Assembly: GCA_003565295.1 (NCBI GenBank)
Contig: PXCO01000254.1
Coordinates: forward strand, 1 to 64,000
Direction of reading: 5' to 3'
Length of the DNA stretch: 64,000 nt
Source: Cyclobacteriaceae bacterium
GTDB lineage: Bacteria > Bacteroidota > Bacteroidia > Cytophagales > Cyclobacteriaceae
The notes beneath the pieces were generated by a model. That model saw nothing but the letters and a program-made list of their open reading frames with translations, ran no database searches and was not told the DNA's origin. A program made the translations under genes and the position numbers. Position 1 is the first letter of the stretch. Each line of letters begins with the position of its first letter. Positions 36,180 to 43,891 of this stretch are shown here, piece by piece.

Positions 36180-38619
36180 AAAATGTTTGCTACTTTTAAT
36201 CCTTTGCTTTGGAAATCATTTCCCCACATTTGCTCAAGATCTGGGAGATTATGATAAGCAGGAAATTAAAGACCTCACCGATCAGGTGCAGGATCAAATC
36301 AGGTTTTTGCAATACTTTTTGAACACAGTAGGAAGCAAGGAGACCTCGGCCAGAGACAAGGATGTGATCATTAGGGAAAGTTTCAGGAAAATTTTCCGGG
36401 ACGATCAGGTGCAAGTGGAAGATGACTTATTGCTAGACCGTAAGGTCATCACTAATAAAAGTATCACCGCCTATCTCAAGGATGTGGATTTCTTTTTCAA
36501 AGATGTGAATTTCAATTTCAAGGTCAGGGAAATTAAACCTCATCTAAAGGATAATGGCGAACTCTACTTTCAAGTCACCCTAGATCGAACCCTTAATGGC
36601 ATAGGCATCAACAATGAAAAAGTAGAAAACACAAGGGAGCGCTTTGTTGAAATTAACTGGGAAAAGGACGCCAAAGAGCTGAAAATCGCAAGTATCTACA
36701 CTACTAAACTTAGCAGGGATGAAGAACTCAGGGAATGGTGGGAATCTTTGTCTTATCAGTGGGACCTGTACTTCAGGGAAAAATTTGGTATTGAGGAAGA
36801 GGACAGCGTATCGCTCGACCATATCTATAAATTCAGCAGCATTGACAGTCTGGATCTTTCCGGCAACAGGGTGCTAGTGGACCTAGCCCCTATTCATGCT
36901 CTAAGGGAGCTGAAATATGTGAATATCAGTGGGACAAATATTGAAGAGTTGGGCCCTATCAGTAATGTCACTTTTCTGGCACATTTAGACATTTCAAATA
37001 CCCCCGCAAATGACATACAATTCATTAAATATTCCGATAGGATAACCTACTTAGATATATCCGACACCGAAATCCGAAATATCGATGATTTGGGAAATCT
37101 TAAGAACCTTAAAATACTAAAAGCTGCCAGAACGCCATTAATTGGTTTTGGAGTAATCAATAATTTCACCAACCTAGAACACCTGGACCTTGAAGAAAGT
37201 GGGTTTAACAATGTCGAGAACATCAAAGAACTCACCAACCTGAAAACGCTAAATTTAAAGGGAAATTTCCTGATCAATTTTGGTTTCTTAGGAGATCTGG
37301 AAAACCTTGAAGAAATCAATCTGGAGGAAACCAATATCCTTGACCTATCCCCATTGGCTGTTCTCAAAAAACTCTGGCGCATCAATATAAACGGCACCGA
37401 GGTCAGCAGCCTAGCTCCATTATCCGGTTCTAGCAACCTGAGAAGAATTTATGCGGACAGAACAAGCATAACAGAAGAAGATGCGGACAATTTTGCCAGA
37501 AGTAACCGGCGAATCCTTTTAATCCATAACGTGGAAAACCTCCAAACCTGGTGGGAAACCCTTCCAGAGGGATGGAATAAAATGCTCGAAAAAATCTACC
37601 CAGAAATAAGCAGGGGTTCTCCTAGCGTAGAAGAACTCACCGAAATGGTAGGGATAGACTCTTTGAATCTCTCAGGAAGCGAGATCATCAACTTGAGGCC
37701 TGCTTTGAAATTTAAAAAGGTATCTTACCTGGCTTTTGATAATACCAAAGTGCATGACCTATCCCCGCTTGCTGAAATGAAAACACTTACCCATATCAGC
37801 GGAGAGAACAGTGCAGTCACTAATGTGGAGGCACTAGAGAACCTTGGTGCGTTGGAATACCTTTCCCTTAAAAGAAGTAAAATTGCCTCAGTAAACCCCT
37901 TGAAACGCCTTTCCGGTCTTAAGTTATTGGATTTGGACGGCACCGAAGTAGCGGCCTGGGAGATTCAAGAATTGACAAGGGTACTCCCTGCAGCAACGGT
38001 AGTGTTCAGGACAGAAGAACTGGAACAATGGTGGGAGAATTTAAATAACGACTGGAGAGGGGTTCTGGAAAATCAATTTGACCTTGACGAGGGACCAAGT
38101 TCTATTCAGCTTCATAAAATGACCTCTTCGGATAAAGTCATAGCCGAGAATGTGAACATAGAAGACCTTGAGCCCTTGTTGGCCTTTTTCAATTTGAGAG
38201 AATTAAGCATCCATAATGCCCCACTCAGGGATATTAGTGCTGTCAGCAGAATGGAAAACCTAAATTCACTCAGGCTATCTCAGTCACCCCTCAGAGATTT
38301 GACCCCCATTTCTGAGTTGAGTTACCTGGAGTCCCTGGACGTATCCAATACTGGCGTAGAAGATCTTAGACCCCTTGGAGATTTAAACAGGCTAAGAAAA
38401 TTAAACCTGTCAGGGACAAATATCAGTAGGCTTAGGGGCCTAGACACACTCTATGACCTAAGAGAATTAGACATCGCCAGCACAAATGTGAGAAATCTAA
38501 ACCCTATTATGCATTTGGTGAATTTGGAAAAGTTGGTCTGTTTCAATACGAGAATCAACCGGAGAAGGGTAGAAAAGTTCCAGCAAAACAATCCTGACGC
38601 AGAAGTGAGATTTTATTGA
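36166..38619 (+). CDS. Secreted leucine-rich repeat protein with three WW-LRR modules
   Basis: The 817-residue protein has a signal peptide (to about residue 24), a GSKET domain (about 25-180; FLQYFLNTVGSKETSARDKD) and three tandem modules. Each module begins with a WWE..L....W helix (LREWWESLSYQW near 187, LQTWWETLPEGW near 458, LEQWWENLNNDW near 618) and continues into internalin-like LRRs with L..L..L.IS.T.I.D..PL. Caps such as VLPAATVVFRT and NNPDAEVRFY close modules two and three. LRRs usually bind proteins or glycans. No anchor or T9SS C-terminal domain is seen. It ends at a strong terminator. Confidence 0.93.
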   Translation: MNSAKKCLLLLILCFGNHFPTFAQDLGDYDKQEIKDLTDQVQDQIRFLQYFLNTVGSKETSARDKDVIIRESFRKIFRDDQVQVEDDLLLDRKVITNKSITAYLKDVDFFFKDVNFNFKVREIKPHLKDNGELYFQVTLDRTLNGIGINNEKVENTRERFVEINWEKDAKELKIASIYTTKLSRDEELREWWESLSYQWDLYFREKFGIEEEDSVSLDHIYKFSSIDSLDLSGNRVLVDLAPIHALRELKYVNISGTNIEELGPISNVTFLAHLDISNTPANDIQFIKYSDRITYLDISDTEIRNIDDLGNLKNLKILKAARTPLIGFGVINNFTNLEHLDLEESGFNNVENIKELTNLKTLNLKGNFLINFGFLGDLENLEEINLEETNILDLSPLAVLKKLWRININGTEVSSLAPLSGSSNLRRIYADRTSITEEDADNFARSNRRILLIHNVENLQTWWETLPEGWNKMLEKIYPEISRGSPSVEELTEMVGIDSLNLSGSEIINLRPALKFKKVSYLAFDNTKVHDLSPLAEMKTLTHISGENSAVTNVEALENLGALEYLSLKRSKIASVNPLKRLSGLKLLDLDGTEVAAWEIQELTRVLPAATVVFRTEELEQWWENLNNDWRGVLENQFDLDEGPSSIQLHKMTSSDKVIAENVNIEDLEPLLAFFNLRELSIHNAPLRDISAVSRMENLNSLRLSQSPLRDLTPISELSYLESLDVSNTGVEDLRPLGDLNRLRKLNLSGTNISRLRGLDTLYDLRELDIASTNVRNLNPIMHLVNLEKLVCFNTRINRRRVEKFQQNNPDAEVRFY

Positions 38620-38632
38620 TCTTTTACACTAA

Positions 38633-38670
38633 AAAGAAAGCCCGCAATATTAAATTGCGGGCTTTCTTTT
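38633..38670. terminator. Bidirectional terminator between LRR gene and dps
   Basis: GAAAGCCCGCAAT and ATTGCGGGCTTTC are perfect 13-base arms around ATTAA, with A-rich and T-rich flanks on the two sides. It ends both the LRR operon and the convergent dps gene. Confidence 0.93.
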
Positions 38671-38687
38671 GGTGTGCTAAGGACAGG

Positions 38688-39179
38688 TTATTCCTTAATG
38701 AAAGAGGAGAGCATCCAGTGGTGCAATTCCAAACTTTTGATAAAGGCAATCAACATGTCTTCAGTAGCAGTATCTCCTAGGTCGGCTACCTTAATAGCGC
38801 ATTCATTCATGGTGTCCACCAGGACCTGAAAATCCCTTAAGGTTTCTTCCACCATCTCTTTGGAACTCAAATCGGTGCCTACCTCCTTTATATCCGCATG
38901 GGAAAGATAATCCTTCATCAAGCTTAATGGCGTCATACCAAATACCCTGATCCTTTCGGCAACAAGGTCAATATTCGCAAAAGCCTCGTCGTATAGCTCT
39001 TCAAATTTATCATGGAGGTCAAAGAAGTCCCCACCAGTCACGTTCCAATGGAAATTCCTCAATTTTTGGTAATGCACATGATAGTTCGCCAACAACTTGT
39101 TGAGGGAGTCAACGATTTTTTCAGACTCATCCTTATTATACCCAAGTTTTTTAAAAACTCTTTTTTCTGATACGCTCAT
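38688..39179 (-). CDS. dps: Dps ferritin-like DNA-protection protein
   Basis: The 163-residue protein is a Dps miniferritin that oxidises and stores iron and shields DNA in starvation or peroxide stress. The intersubunit ferroxidase residues are visible in LRNFHWNVTG (His) and FFDLHDKFEELYDEAFANID (Asp, Glu). It stands alone, convergent with the LRR operon. Confidence 0.95.
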   Translation of the reverse strand: MSVSEKRVFKKLGYNKDESEKIVDSLNKLLANYHVHYQKLRNFHWNVTGGDFFDLHDKFEELYDEAFANIDLVAERIRVFGMTPLSLMKDYLSHADIKEVGTDLSSKEMVEETLRDFQVLVDTMNECAIKVADLGDTATEDMLIAFIKSLELHHWMLSSFIKE

Positions 39180-39224
39180 AGTGTAACCAGTTTATTTAGT
39201 TGTAAAATGAATAAAAGAAATAAA

Positions 39225-39244
39225 CCTCTTCACAATGTAAGAGG
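39225..39244. promoter_or_regulatory. Inverted repeat upstream of dps
   Basis: CCTCTT and AAGAGG flank an eight-base spacer about 45 bases upstream of the dps start. It is placed where a repressor or peroxide-response regulator could act, but no known consensus is matched. The rest of the 39180-39427 interval shows nothing I can name. Confidence 0.35.
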
Positions 39245-39427
39245 ATTTTCTATTTACATTAAATTGAATCATAAATGATGCCAATCCTTAACATCATATT
39301 CTTTTAAAAGAAACGAATAAACAGGTTTAAAGTTTAAGATTATGGCATACTTTAGGCAACTGGCAAAATAATCCTAAAATAACAGAGATTTTCAATAGGG
39401 AATTCCTAAAAACCTGCTTGTAGGTTG

Positions 39428-40450
39428 TTACCGATGAAAAACCATTTGCAAACTAAGCCTTAAGAGTTCTCCCATATTCTTGCACTGAAGGAATTGTTGG
39501 TTTTTGTAATGCCTGGCCAAATCCCGTGTTAAGGAGGCCGTATTTTCAGGAGTAGAGATCACGTCCAATTCCATAGCGGAAAGGATATCTTCTATTTCCT
39601 TCGTAGACGACTTAAGCCTGGTCGCAATCAGGGCCCTTTCCTCTCGTTGATATTGCGCCATGGATTCAGGGGTAATATGTTTGATGCCAAGCTGAATAAG
39701 GGCGTTGTTTTGCTTAAAATATTGAGGCAGATAAATCGACTTCTTTCCCTCATAGGATTGTTGGTCAAAATCTATGGCCCTAATCCTGTAATGAGTTTCC
39801 TCAAAGTCGGGAGTAACATCAATCACAAAATTGGAAGAGTGCATATCTCCCAGCAGCCTCACAAAACAACGCTCATTAAACTTCACAAACTCTTTGGCCA
39901 GCCTAATGGGATTGATCAAGGGGTCATGGATCTGTTGTTTCATAAACTGCTCCCCGGGAATACCTGCTATATGTTCCTCTATCAAGGAATCCTTGTACAC
40001 CAAATAACTAATCCTATTTGGGGAAAGCAAATGCTCCAACTCCAACCCATATACACGGGATGCGTCTGCATTTTTGATATAAAAATAATCAAAGTTGTCA
40101 TTAATCCGGTTTACGATCCTCACACGAAATGGCTGGGTGTTGCCGTAAATACATAGGTCAATCCGGTCTATGTATAAATGCTGCATCACACTCATGTCCC
40201 CATCAGCCTTTAATAGGGCATAAATCTTTTTTACCTTATAATGAATATCCGTCCTGTCGCTCTCATCGTAAAAAACGGTTTCCCAAAGCGTGTCATTCCC
40301 TTTAAAATCATATAGGGCTATGGAATTGCTATACCTCAACAAATCCTTGTAGTGAATGGGGATATCCACTTCCCTCCCATACTTCACCAGGTAAGCCCTA
40401 AGTTGCTCACTAATGGGGTATATGATCTTTTTTTTACTTATGACTGCCAT
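39428..40450 (-). CDS. Orphan protein with APH/kinase-like fold
   Basis: This protein of about 340 residues matches no family I can name, but it carries the two catalytic signatures of the aminoglycoside-phosphotransferase/kinase superfamily: LLGDMHSSNFVID (catalytic loop, Asp and Asn) near residue 205 and IRAIDFDQQSYEGKK (metal-binding DFD, in the place of DFG) about 20 residues later. The N-terminal lobe (to about 180) has no recognisable glycine-rich loop. The ATG at 40450 is preferred to the TTG at 40456. Behind a DUF3817 gene by 11 bases, probably in one transcript. Substrate unknown. Confidence 0.85.
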   Translation of the reverse strand: MAVISKKKIIYPISEQLRAYLVKYGREVDIPIHYKDLLRYSNSIALYDFKGNDTLWETVFYDESDRTDIHYKVKKIYALLKADGDMSVMQHLYIDRIDLCIYGNTQPFRVRIVNRINDNFDYFYIKNADASRVYGLELEHLLSPNRISYLVYKDSLIEEHIAGIPGEQFMKQQIHDPLINPIRLAKEFVKFNERCFVRLLGDMHSSNFVIDVTPDFEETHYRIRAIDFDQQSYEGKKSIYLPQYFKQNNALIQLGIKHITPESMAQYQREERALIATRLKSSTKEIEDILSAMELDVISTPENTASLTRDLARHYKNQQFLQCKNMGELLRLSLQMVFHR

Positions 40451-40461
40451 AGGCAATTAGG

Positions 40462-40785
40462 CTAGCCTCTCTCGGTGATCATTTTCTCCTCCTTCTTCAG
40501 CTTCCTGTCAAAAAGGAAAGGGCCAAAAGGCAAGATTGCAGCAATCACCCCAAAGACGGCCTTTCTAAAGTCCCAACGTAATTTCCGGCTGGTGGGAAAA
40601 AGAACCAGCATGTAAACAATAAACAATACCCCATGTATCCATCCCACATAAGTTACCATTTTTGGCAACTCGAAAATCCACTTCAGGGGCATGGCAATAA
40701 ATATCAATACCAGCAAGGAAATACCCTCGGTTATACTTATTACCCTAAACCTATTCAATATGGCTAATCTTTCTTCTTGAGTCAT
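40462..40785 (-). CDS. DUF3817 small membrane protein
   Basis: The 107-residue protein has three or four membrane helices, with RFRVISITEGISLLVLIFIA and VGWIHGVLFIVYMLVLF typical of DUF3817 (YdzA-like, integral membrane). Function is unknown. It lies between the orphan gene at 40792 and the kinase-fold gene, with 6- and 11-base gaps, so the three look co-transcribed. Confidence 0.88.
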   Translation of the reverse strand: MTQEERLAILNRFRVISITEGISLLVLIFIAMPLKWIFELPKMVTYVGWIHGVLFIVYMLVLFPTSRKLRWDFRKAVFGVIAAILPFGPFLFDRKLKKEEKMITERG

Positions 40786-40791
40786 GAGTTT

Positions 40792-41352
40792 CTATTTAAT
40801 GTTAAATAACACTTGCAGGGATGTCCATAGTTTCTTTTTGAGGGGAATATTGTCAGTAAATTCATCTAACTCATCCGCATAAAAATACTCAGTGCTTTCT
40901 GCCTGGGAATATACTTCGTAGTTCTCTTTTCTCCATTGCATAAGGGGGTGATTTATTCTTCCAAATACCAGCACCTTATTAGGGGCTAGGCTCTCCAAAC
41001 TTTTTAGTCCAGTGCCTTCAAGTGCCTGCTCCGACACGAGTGCAATATCTCCAAGCGAACAACCTACCGCCTGTAGCACCTTCAATAGGAATTCGGTGTT
41101 TTGCTCCGATAGCCCCTTTCCTGTATAAATTACCAAAATACCCTTCTTGAACTCACCTTCATAGACCAGTGCTACCCGGTCTTCATCCGCATAATTCTCA
41201 CTAGGTTCTTCTACCAAAGCACTCTTTTGGTTTGCTTCAACTGTTAAGCCATGTTTTTCCATAAAACGGTTGGCCAAAATATGCTGAGATGATTCTTTGA
41301 CATCCACAATCAAGGGGTCAGTAATAAAAAGGCTGAGTTCTTTCAGGTTCAT
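40792..41352 (-). CDS. Conserved protein of unknown function
   Basis: I do not recognise this 186-residue soluble protein. It has no signal peptide. A central segment alternates strand and helix: VALVYEGEFKKGILVIYTGK, then LLKVLQAVGCSLGDIALVSE and LAPNKVLVFGRINHPL, which suggests a Rossmann-like or phosphorylase-like alpha/beta core. I start it at MNLKELSLF (41352) because the longer ORF begins with a weak extension. It leads the run to DUF3817 and the kinase-fold gene. A DNA polymerase III psi-like role is possible but unsupported. Confidence 0.75.
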   Translation of the reverse strand: MNLKELSLFITDPLIVDVKESSQHILANRFMEKHGLTVEANQKSALVEEPSENYADEDRVALVYEGEFKKGILVIYTGKGLSEQNTEFLLKVLQAVGCSLGDIALVSEQALEGTGLKSLESLAPNKVLVFGRINHPLMQWRKENYEVYSQAESTEYFYADELDEFTDNIPLKKKLWTSLQVLFNIK

Positions 41353-41495
41353 ACCATAAGGTTTAGAACGGATAATAATCAAAATTCTTTACATTTCACA
41401 AACTTACTCAGCTTCCGGGAAAATCAATACTATTGTGAGGCCCCCTACAAAAAAAAACGTCCCGAAGGAATACCTAAACTTCATCAGGTATATTT

Positions 41496-41624
41496 TCATT
41501 CCATACTTAATGCCCTAATAAAGTGTTCTACATATCCAACCTGGACCTTCCCCACCAGCCCTCGTTCGCCAATAATAAAAAATGAAGGATATCCACTTAC
41601 CCCATAGGTTTTTGCCACGTATCC
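41496..41624 (-). pseudogene. 3' remnant of a thioredoxin-fold (TlpA/DsbA-like) gene
   Basis: On the minus strand, directly after a TAA, the frame reads VAKTYGVSGYPSFFIIGERG and VQVGYVEHFIRAL before a TGA at 41496-41498. This is the cis-proline half of a TlpA-type thioredoxin domain (YGVxGYPSFFII). The front half with the CxxC is gone and no start codon is present. It is therefore a short gene relic in the 455-base interval 41383-41837. Confidence 0.72.
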
Positions 41625-41811
41625 TTAAGGAAATTTCTAAGATAGCTATCGGGGGGCCGTCCCAGTGTGTGACGATTTAGTTTTGCCCGGTTTCATGTTA
41701 AACATGGTTAAAATAATACACCAATTAAAAGATAGTCAATACTTTAAAAACACCAAAGAATTAGTTAATCTAAGTGGGATAGAATCATTTTCTAGGCCAA
41801 ATAATAAACCT

Positions 41812-41819
41812 TACCTTTG
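41812..41819 (+). promoter_or_regulatory. Promoter -7 box for the SlyD-like gene
   Basis: TACCTTTG is an exact TAnnTTTG match, identical to the rpsU box, 18 bases before the ATG at 41838. No clear -33 box is seen. Confidence 0.65.
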
Positions 41820-41837
41820 TAGAAGAAATTATCACTT

Positions 41838-42341
41838 ATGGATATCAATGAAAATACAGTAGTAGGGCTCACCTACGAACTGAAAGTAACGAATGAGGAA
41901 AAGGGAAGCGTTCCCTTTAGTGTAGAGGTAAGGGATCAGGAGGATCCTTTCTATTTTGTCTTTGGCAGTAGCGGTCTTCCGGCAAGGTTTGAGGAATTAC
42001 TTGAAGAAAAAAGTACTGGGGATACTTTTAACTTTACTCTTGAAATAGAGGATGCTTATGGCTATCCCGATGATGAACTAATCGTCACTGTACCAAAATC
42101 TCAGTTTTCCAATGATAAGGGCTTTAAGCCCGACATGCTCGAAGAAGGGAATTTTCTGCCTTTGATCGATGAGGAAGGTTATCCCATGCAGGCTAAAATC
42201 GTAAAAGACCTTGGTGAAGAATTGTTGCTGGATTTTAATCATCCCCTTGCCGGGATGAACCTGCACTTTGATGGGGAAGTACATTTAGTGAGAGAGGCGA
42301 CAGAGGAGGAATTGGCAAAGGGCTTTATTGGTGATTTTTAA
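41838..42341 (+). CDS. FKBP-type peptidyl-prolyl isomerase, SlyD-like
   Basis: The 167-residue protein has the split FKBP domain with an inserted IF chaperone flap, as in SlyD: VGLTYELKVTN, FYFVFGSSGLPARFEELLEE and FNFTLEIEDAYGYPDDELIV, then the flap (residues about 80-135) and HPLAGMNLHFDGEVHLVRE. It lacks the histidine-rich metal-binding tail of E. coli SlyD. It catalyses proline isomerisation and aids folding in the cytoplasm. It is convergent with the ABC ATPase gene, one base apart. Confidence 0.93.
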   Translation: MDINENTVVGLTYELKVTNEEKGSVPFSVEVRDQEDPFYFVFGSSGLPARFEELLEEKSTGDTFNFTLEIEDAYGYPDDELIVTVPKSQFSNDKGFKPDMLEEGNFLPLIDEEGYPMQAKIVKDLGEELLLDFNHPLAGMNLHFDGEVHLVREATEEELAKGFIGDF

Positions 42342-42342
42342 T

Positions 42343-43314
42343 TCACTCCCCTAATTTCAATATTTCTTGAGTTGGGTAACTGATATATACGTTATCCCCT
42401 ACTTCGAAGGCTCTTGAGGGGTCTTCTGCCAACCATGATCCGCCAAATTCATGTAGTTTTAATTTGATAATGTTATGATTGGGAAGAAACCTGGCAAATA
42501 CCACCTGTGCCGGTATCCTGCCCTTTGCATTTTCTCTGTATAGCTTCAGCGCCCCTGGCCGTACATAATGGCCATTTCGAGATGGAATTTTGTTAATGGG
42601 ACTGAATAGGGCAGCAACATAAAAAGAGTTAGGATATTTATAGAGTTCGGCAGTAGTACCTACCTGTACAGGCTTACCCCTTCGCATCACGCAAAGATGC
42701 TCACTGATGGCAAGTGCATCCAGCAAATCATGGGTTACCAAGATCACCGTGGTGGATAGGCTTGCGAAGATTTCCCTTAGTTCTTCCAACAAATCCCTCT
42801 TTTGAATGGGGTCCAATTGACTAAAAGGCTCATCTAGCAACAATAGTTTTGGTTCAATGCTTAATGCCCTGGCTATGGCTACTTTCTGTTGCTGTCCGCC
42901 AGAGAGTTGCTTAGGTCGTCGGTCCTTCATCGGAAATAGCTTGAACAGCTTAAGCAGCGTATCCAACCTTTCCCTTGTATATTCCTTATCAAAAAGAAGC
43001 AGTGGTCTGGCAATATTCTCTTCTACAGTAGAATTGGGGTACAGTTGGAACTGCTGATGTACGAGCTGGATTTCCTCATATCCTGGCACCAATTTCTCAT
43101 CAGGTCCTAGGATTTTCTCTCCCTGGACCATGATCGTCCCGCTATCCAAACTTTCCAGCCCAGCAATGGCCCTCAAGAGCGTACTCTTTCCGGAACCGCT
43201 TTCACCAATTATGCATAAGACTTGTCCTTTTTCCAAGGAAAGCTTAAAATTATCCAAAGCCTTGGTCCCATGCTCAAAGGACTTGATGATCTGATTTACC
43301 TCTAAAATACACAT
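42343..43314 (-). CDS. ABC transporter ATP-binding protein (CysA/PotA/ModC-like), orphan
   Basis: This 323-residue ATPase has Walker A GESGSGKST, Q-loop LVHQQFQLYP, signature LSGGQQQKVAIARAL, Walker B LLLLDEPFSQLD and a C-terminal TOBE-like domain (YVRPGALKLYRENAKGRIPA). That architecture belongs to importers of sulfate, molybdate, iron or polyamines. No permease or binding protein is nearby, so it is an orphan with unknown substrate. It starts at the last base of the MmcQ/YjbR gene, in a run with it. Confidence 0.88.
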   Translation of the reverse strand: MCILEVNQIIKSFEHGTKALDNFKLSLEKGQVLCIIGESGSGKSTLLRAIAGLESLDSGTIMVQGEKILGPDEKLVPGYEEIQLVHQQFQLYPNSTVEENIARPLLLFDKEYTRERLDTLLKLFKLFPMKDRRPKQLSGGQQQKVAIARALSIEPKLLLLDEPFSQLDPIQKRDLLEELREIFASLSTTVILVTHDLLDALAISEHLCVMRRGKPVQVGTTAELYKYPNSFYVAALFSPINKIPSRNGHYVRPGALKLYRENAKGRIPAQVVFARFLPNHNIIKLKLHEFGGSWLAEDPSRAFEVGDNVYISYPTQEILKLGE

Positions 43315-43661
43315 TAGCTTAAGCTCTCCCTAACCTTTTTGGGCAAACTATTCAGGACCAATTCATACGAATGGTCCACCCACTCCAATATAAGATGATC
43401 CGGAATACTCCCATCAAAGCTTACAGTGCTCCAGTGCTTTTTGTTCATATGGTAACCGGGGATTACACCGTCATAGCTCTCCCTCAAATCCTGGGCACGC
43501 TCAGGTTCACACTTTAGGTTTACACTCTCAAACTTCAACATATCTATAATGGCAAAGATTTTACCACCCACCTTAAAACAAAGGGTGTCCTCATCAAATG
43601 GGGTGGTCTCGGTGGCTCCTGCCTTCCCCAGACAGTATTTCCTAAAAAATTCTATGTCCAT
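43314..43661 (-). CDS. MmcQ/YjbR family protein
   Basis: The 115-residue protein has the CyaY-like fold family signature of MmcQ/YjbR (CFKVGGKIFAIID, then VNLKCEPERAQDLRESYDGV, and GYHMNKKHWSTVSFDG). Members bind double-stranded DNA in structural genomics work, but the cellular role is unclear. It overlaps the ABC ATPase start by one base. Confidence 0.9.
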   Translation of the reverse strand: MDIEFFRKYCLGKAGATETTPFDEDTLCFKVGGKIFAIIDMLKFESVNLKCEPERAQDLRESYDGVIPGYHMNKKHWSTVSFDGSIPDHLILEWVDHSYELVLNSLPKKVRESLS

Positions 43662-43684
43662 TCGAGTGTTCTTTCAATCATGGC

Positions 43685-43873
43685 TTATGCCAGTCGTTTG
43701 ATCAGCCAGACAATGATGGCAAATAAAAACATGAGGATGGAAATCTTATTGATTCCATGCATCATCCTCAGGTTGAAATTAGTTTTTTTGTCGGGGTCGG
43801 GTTTTTGAAAAACCCGGATGAAATAGTTTCCCACTTCCCCCAGTTGAAAAAACTCTTTGATCTTGTTAGCCAT
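43685..43873 (-). CDS. DUF6728 small membrane protein
   Basis: This 62-residue protein has a soluble head (MANKIKEFFQLGEVGNYFIR) and one C-terminal membrane helix (ISILMFLFAIIVWLIKRL). I recognise it as the small DUF6728 group seen in Cytophagales. It lies 18 bases after ispG and is probably co-transcribed. Function unknown. Confidence 0.85.
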   Translation of the reverse strand: MANKIKEFFQLGEVGNYFIRVFQKPDPDKKTNFNLRMMHGINKISILMFLFAIIVWLIKRLA

Positions 43874-43891
43874 AATATTTTTGATTATTTC

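Noticed and set aside
39647-40156. 169-codon plus-strand ORF opposite the kinase-fold gene
   Set aside because: Shadow frame; the minus-strand gene carries the kinase motifs.
41665-41862. 65-codon plus-strand ORF before the SlyD-like gene
   Set aside because: It overlaps the -7 box and the true start at 41838 and has no recognisable content.
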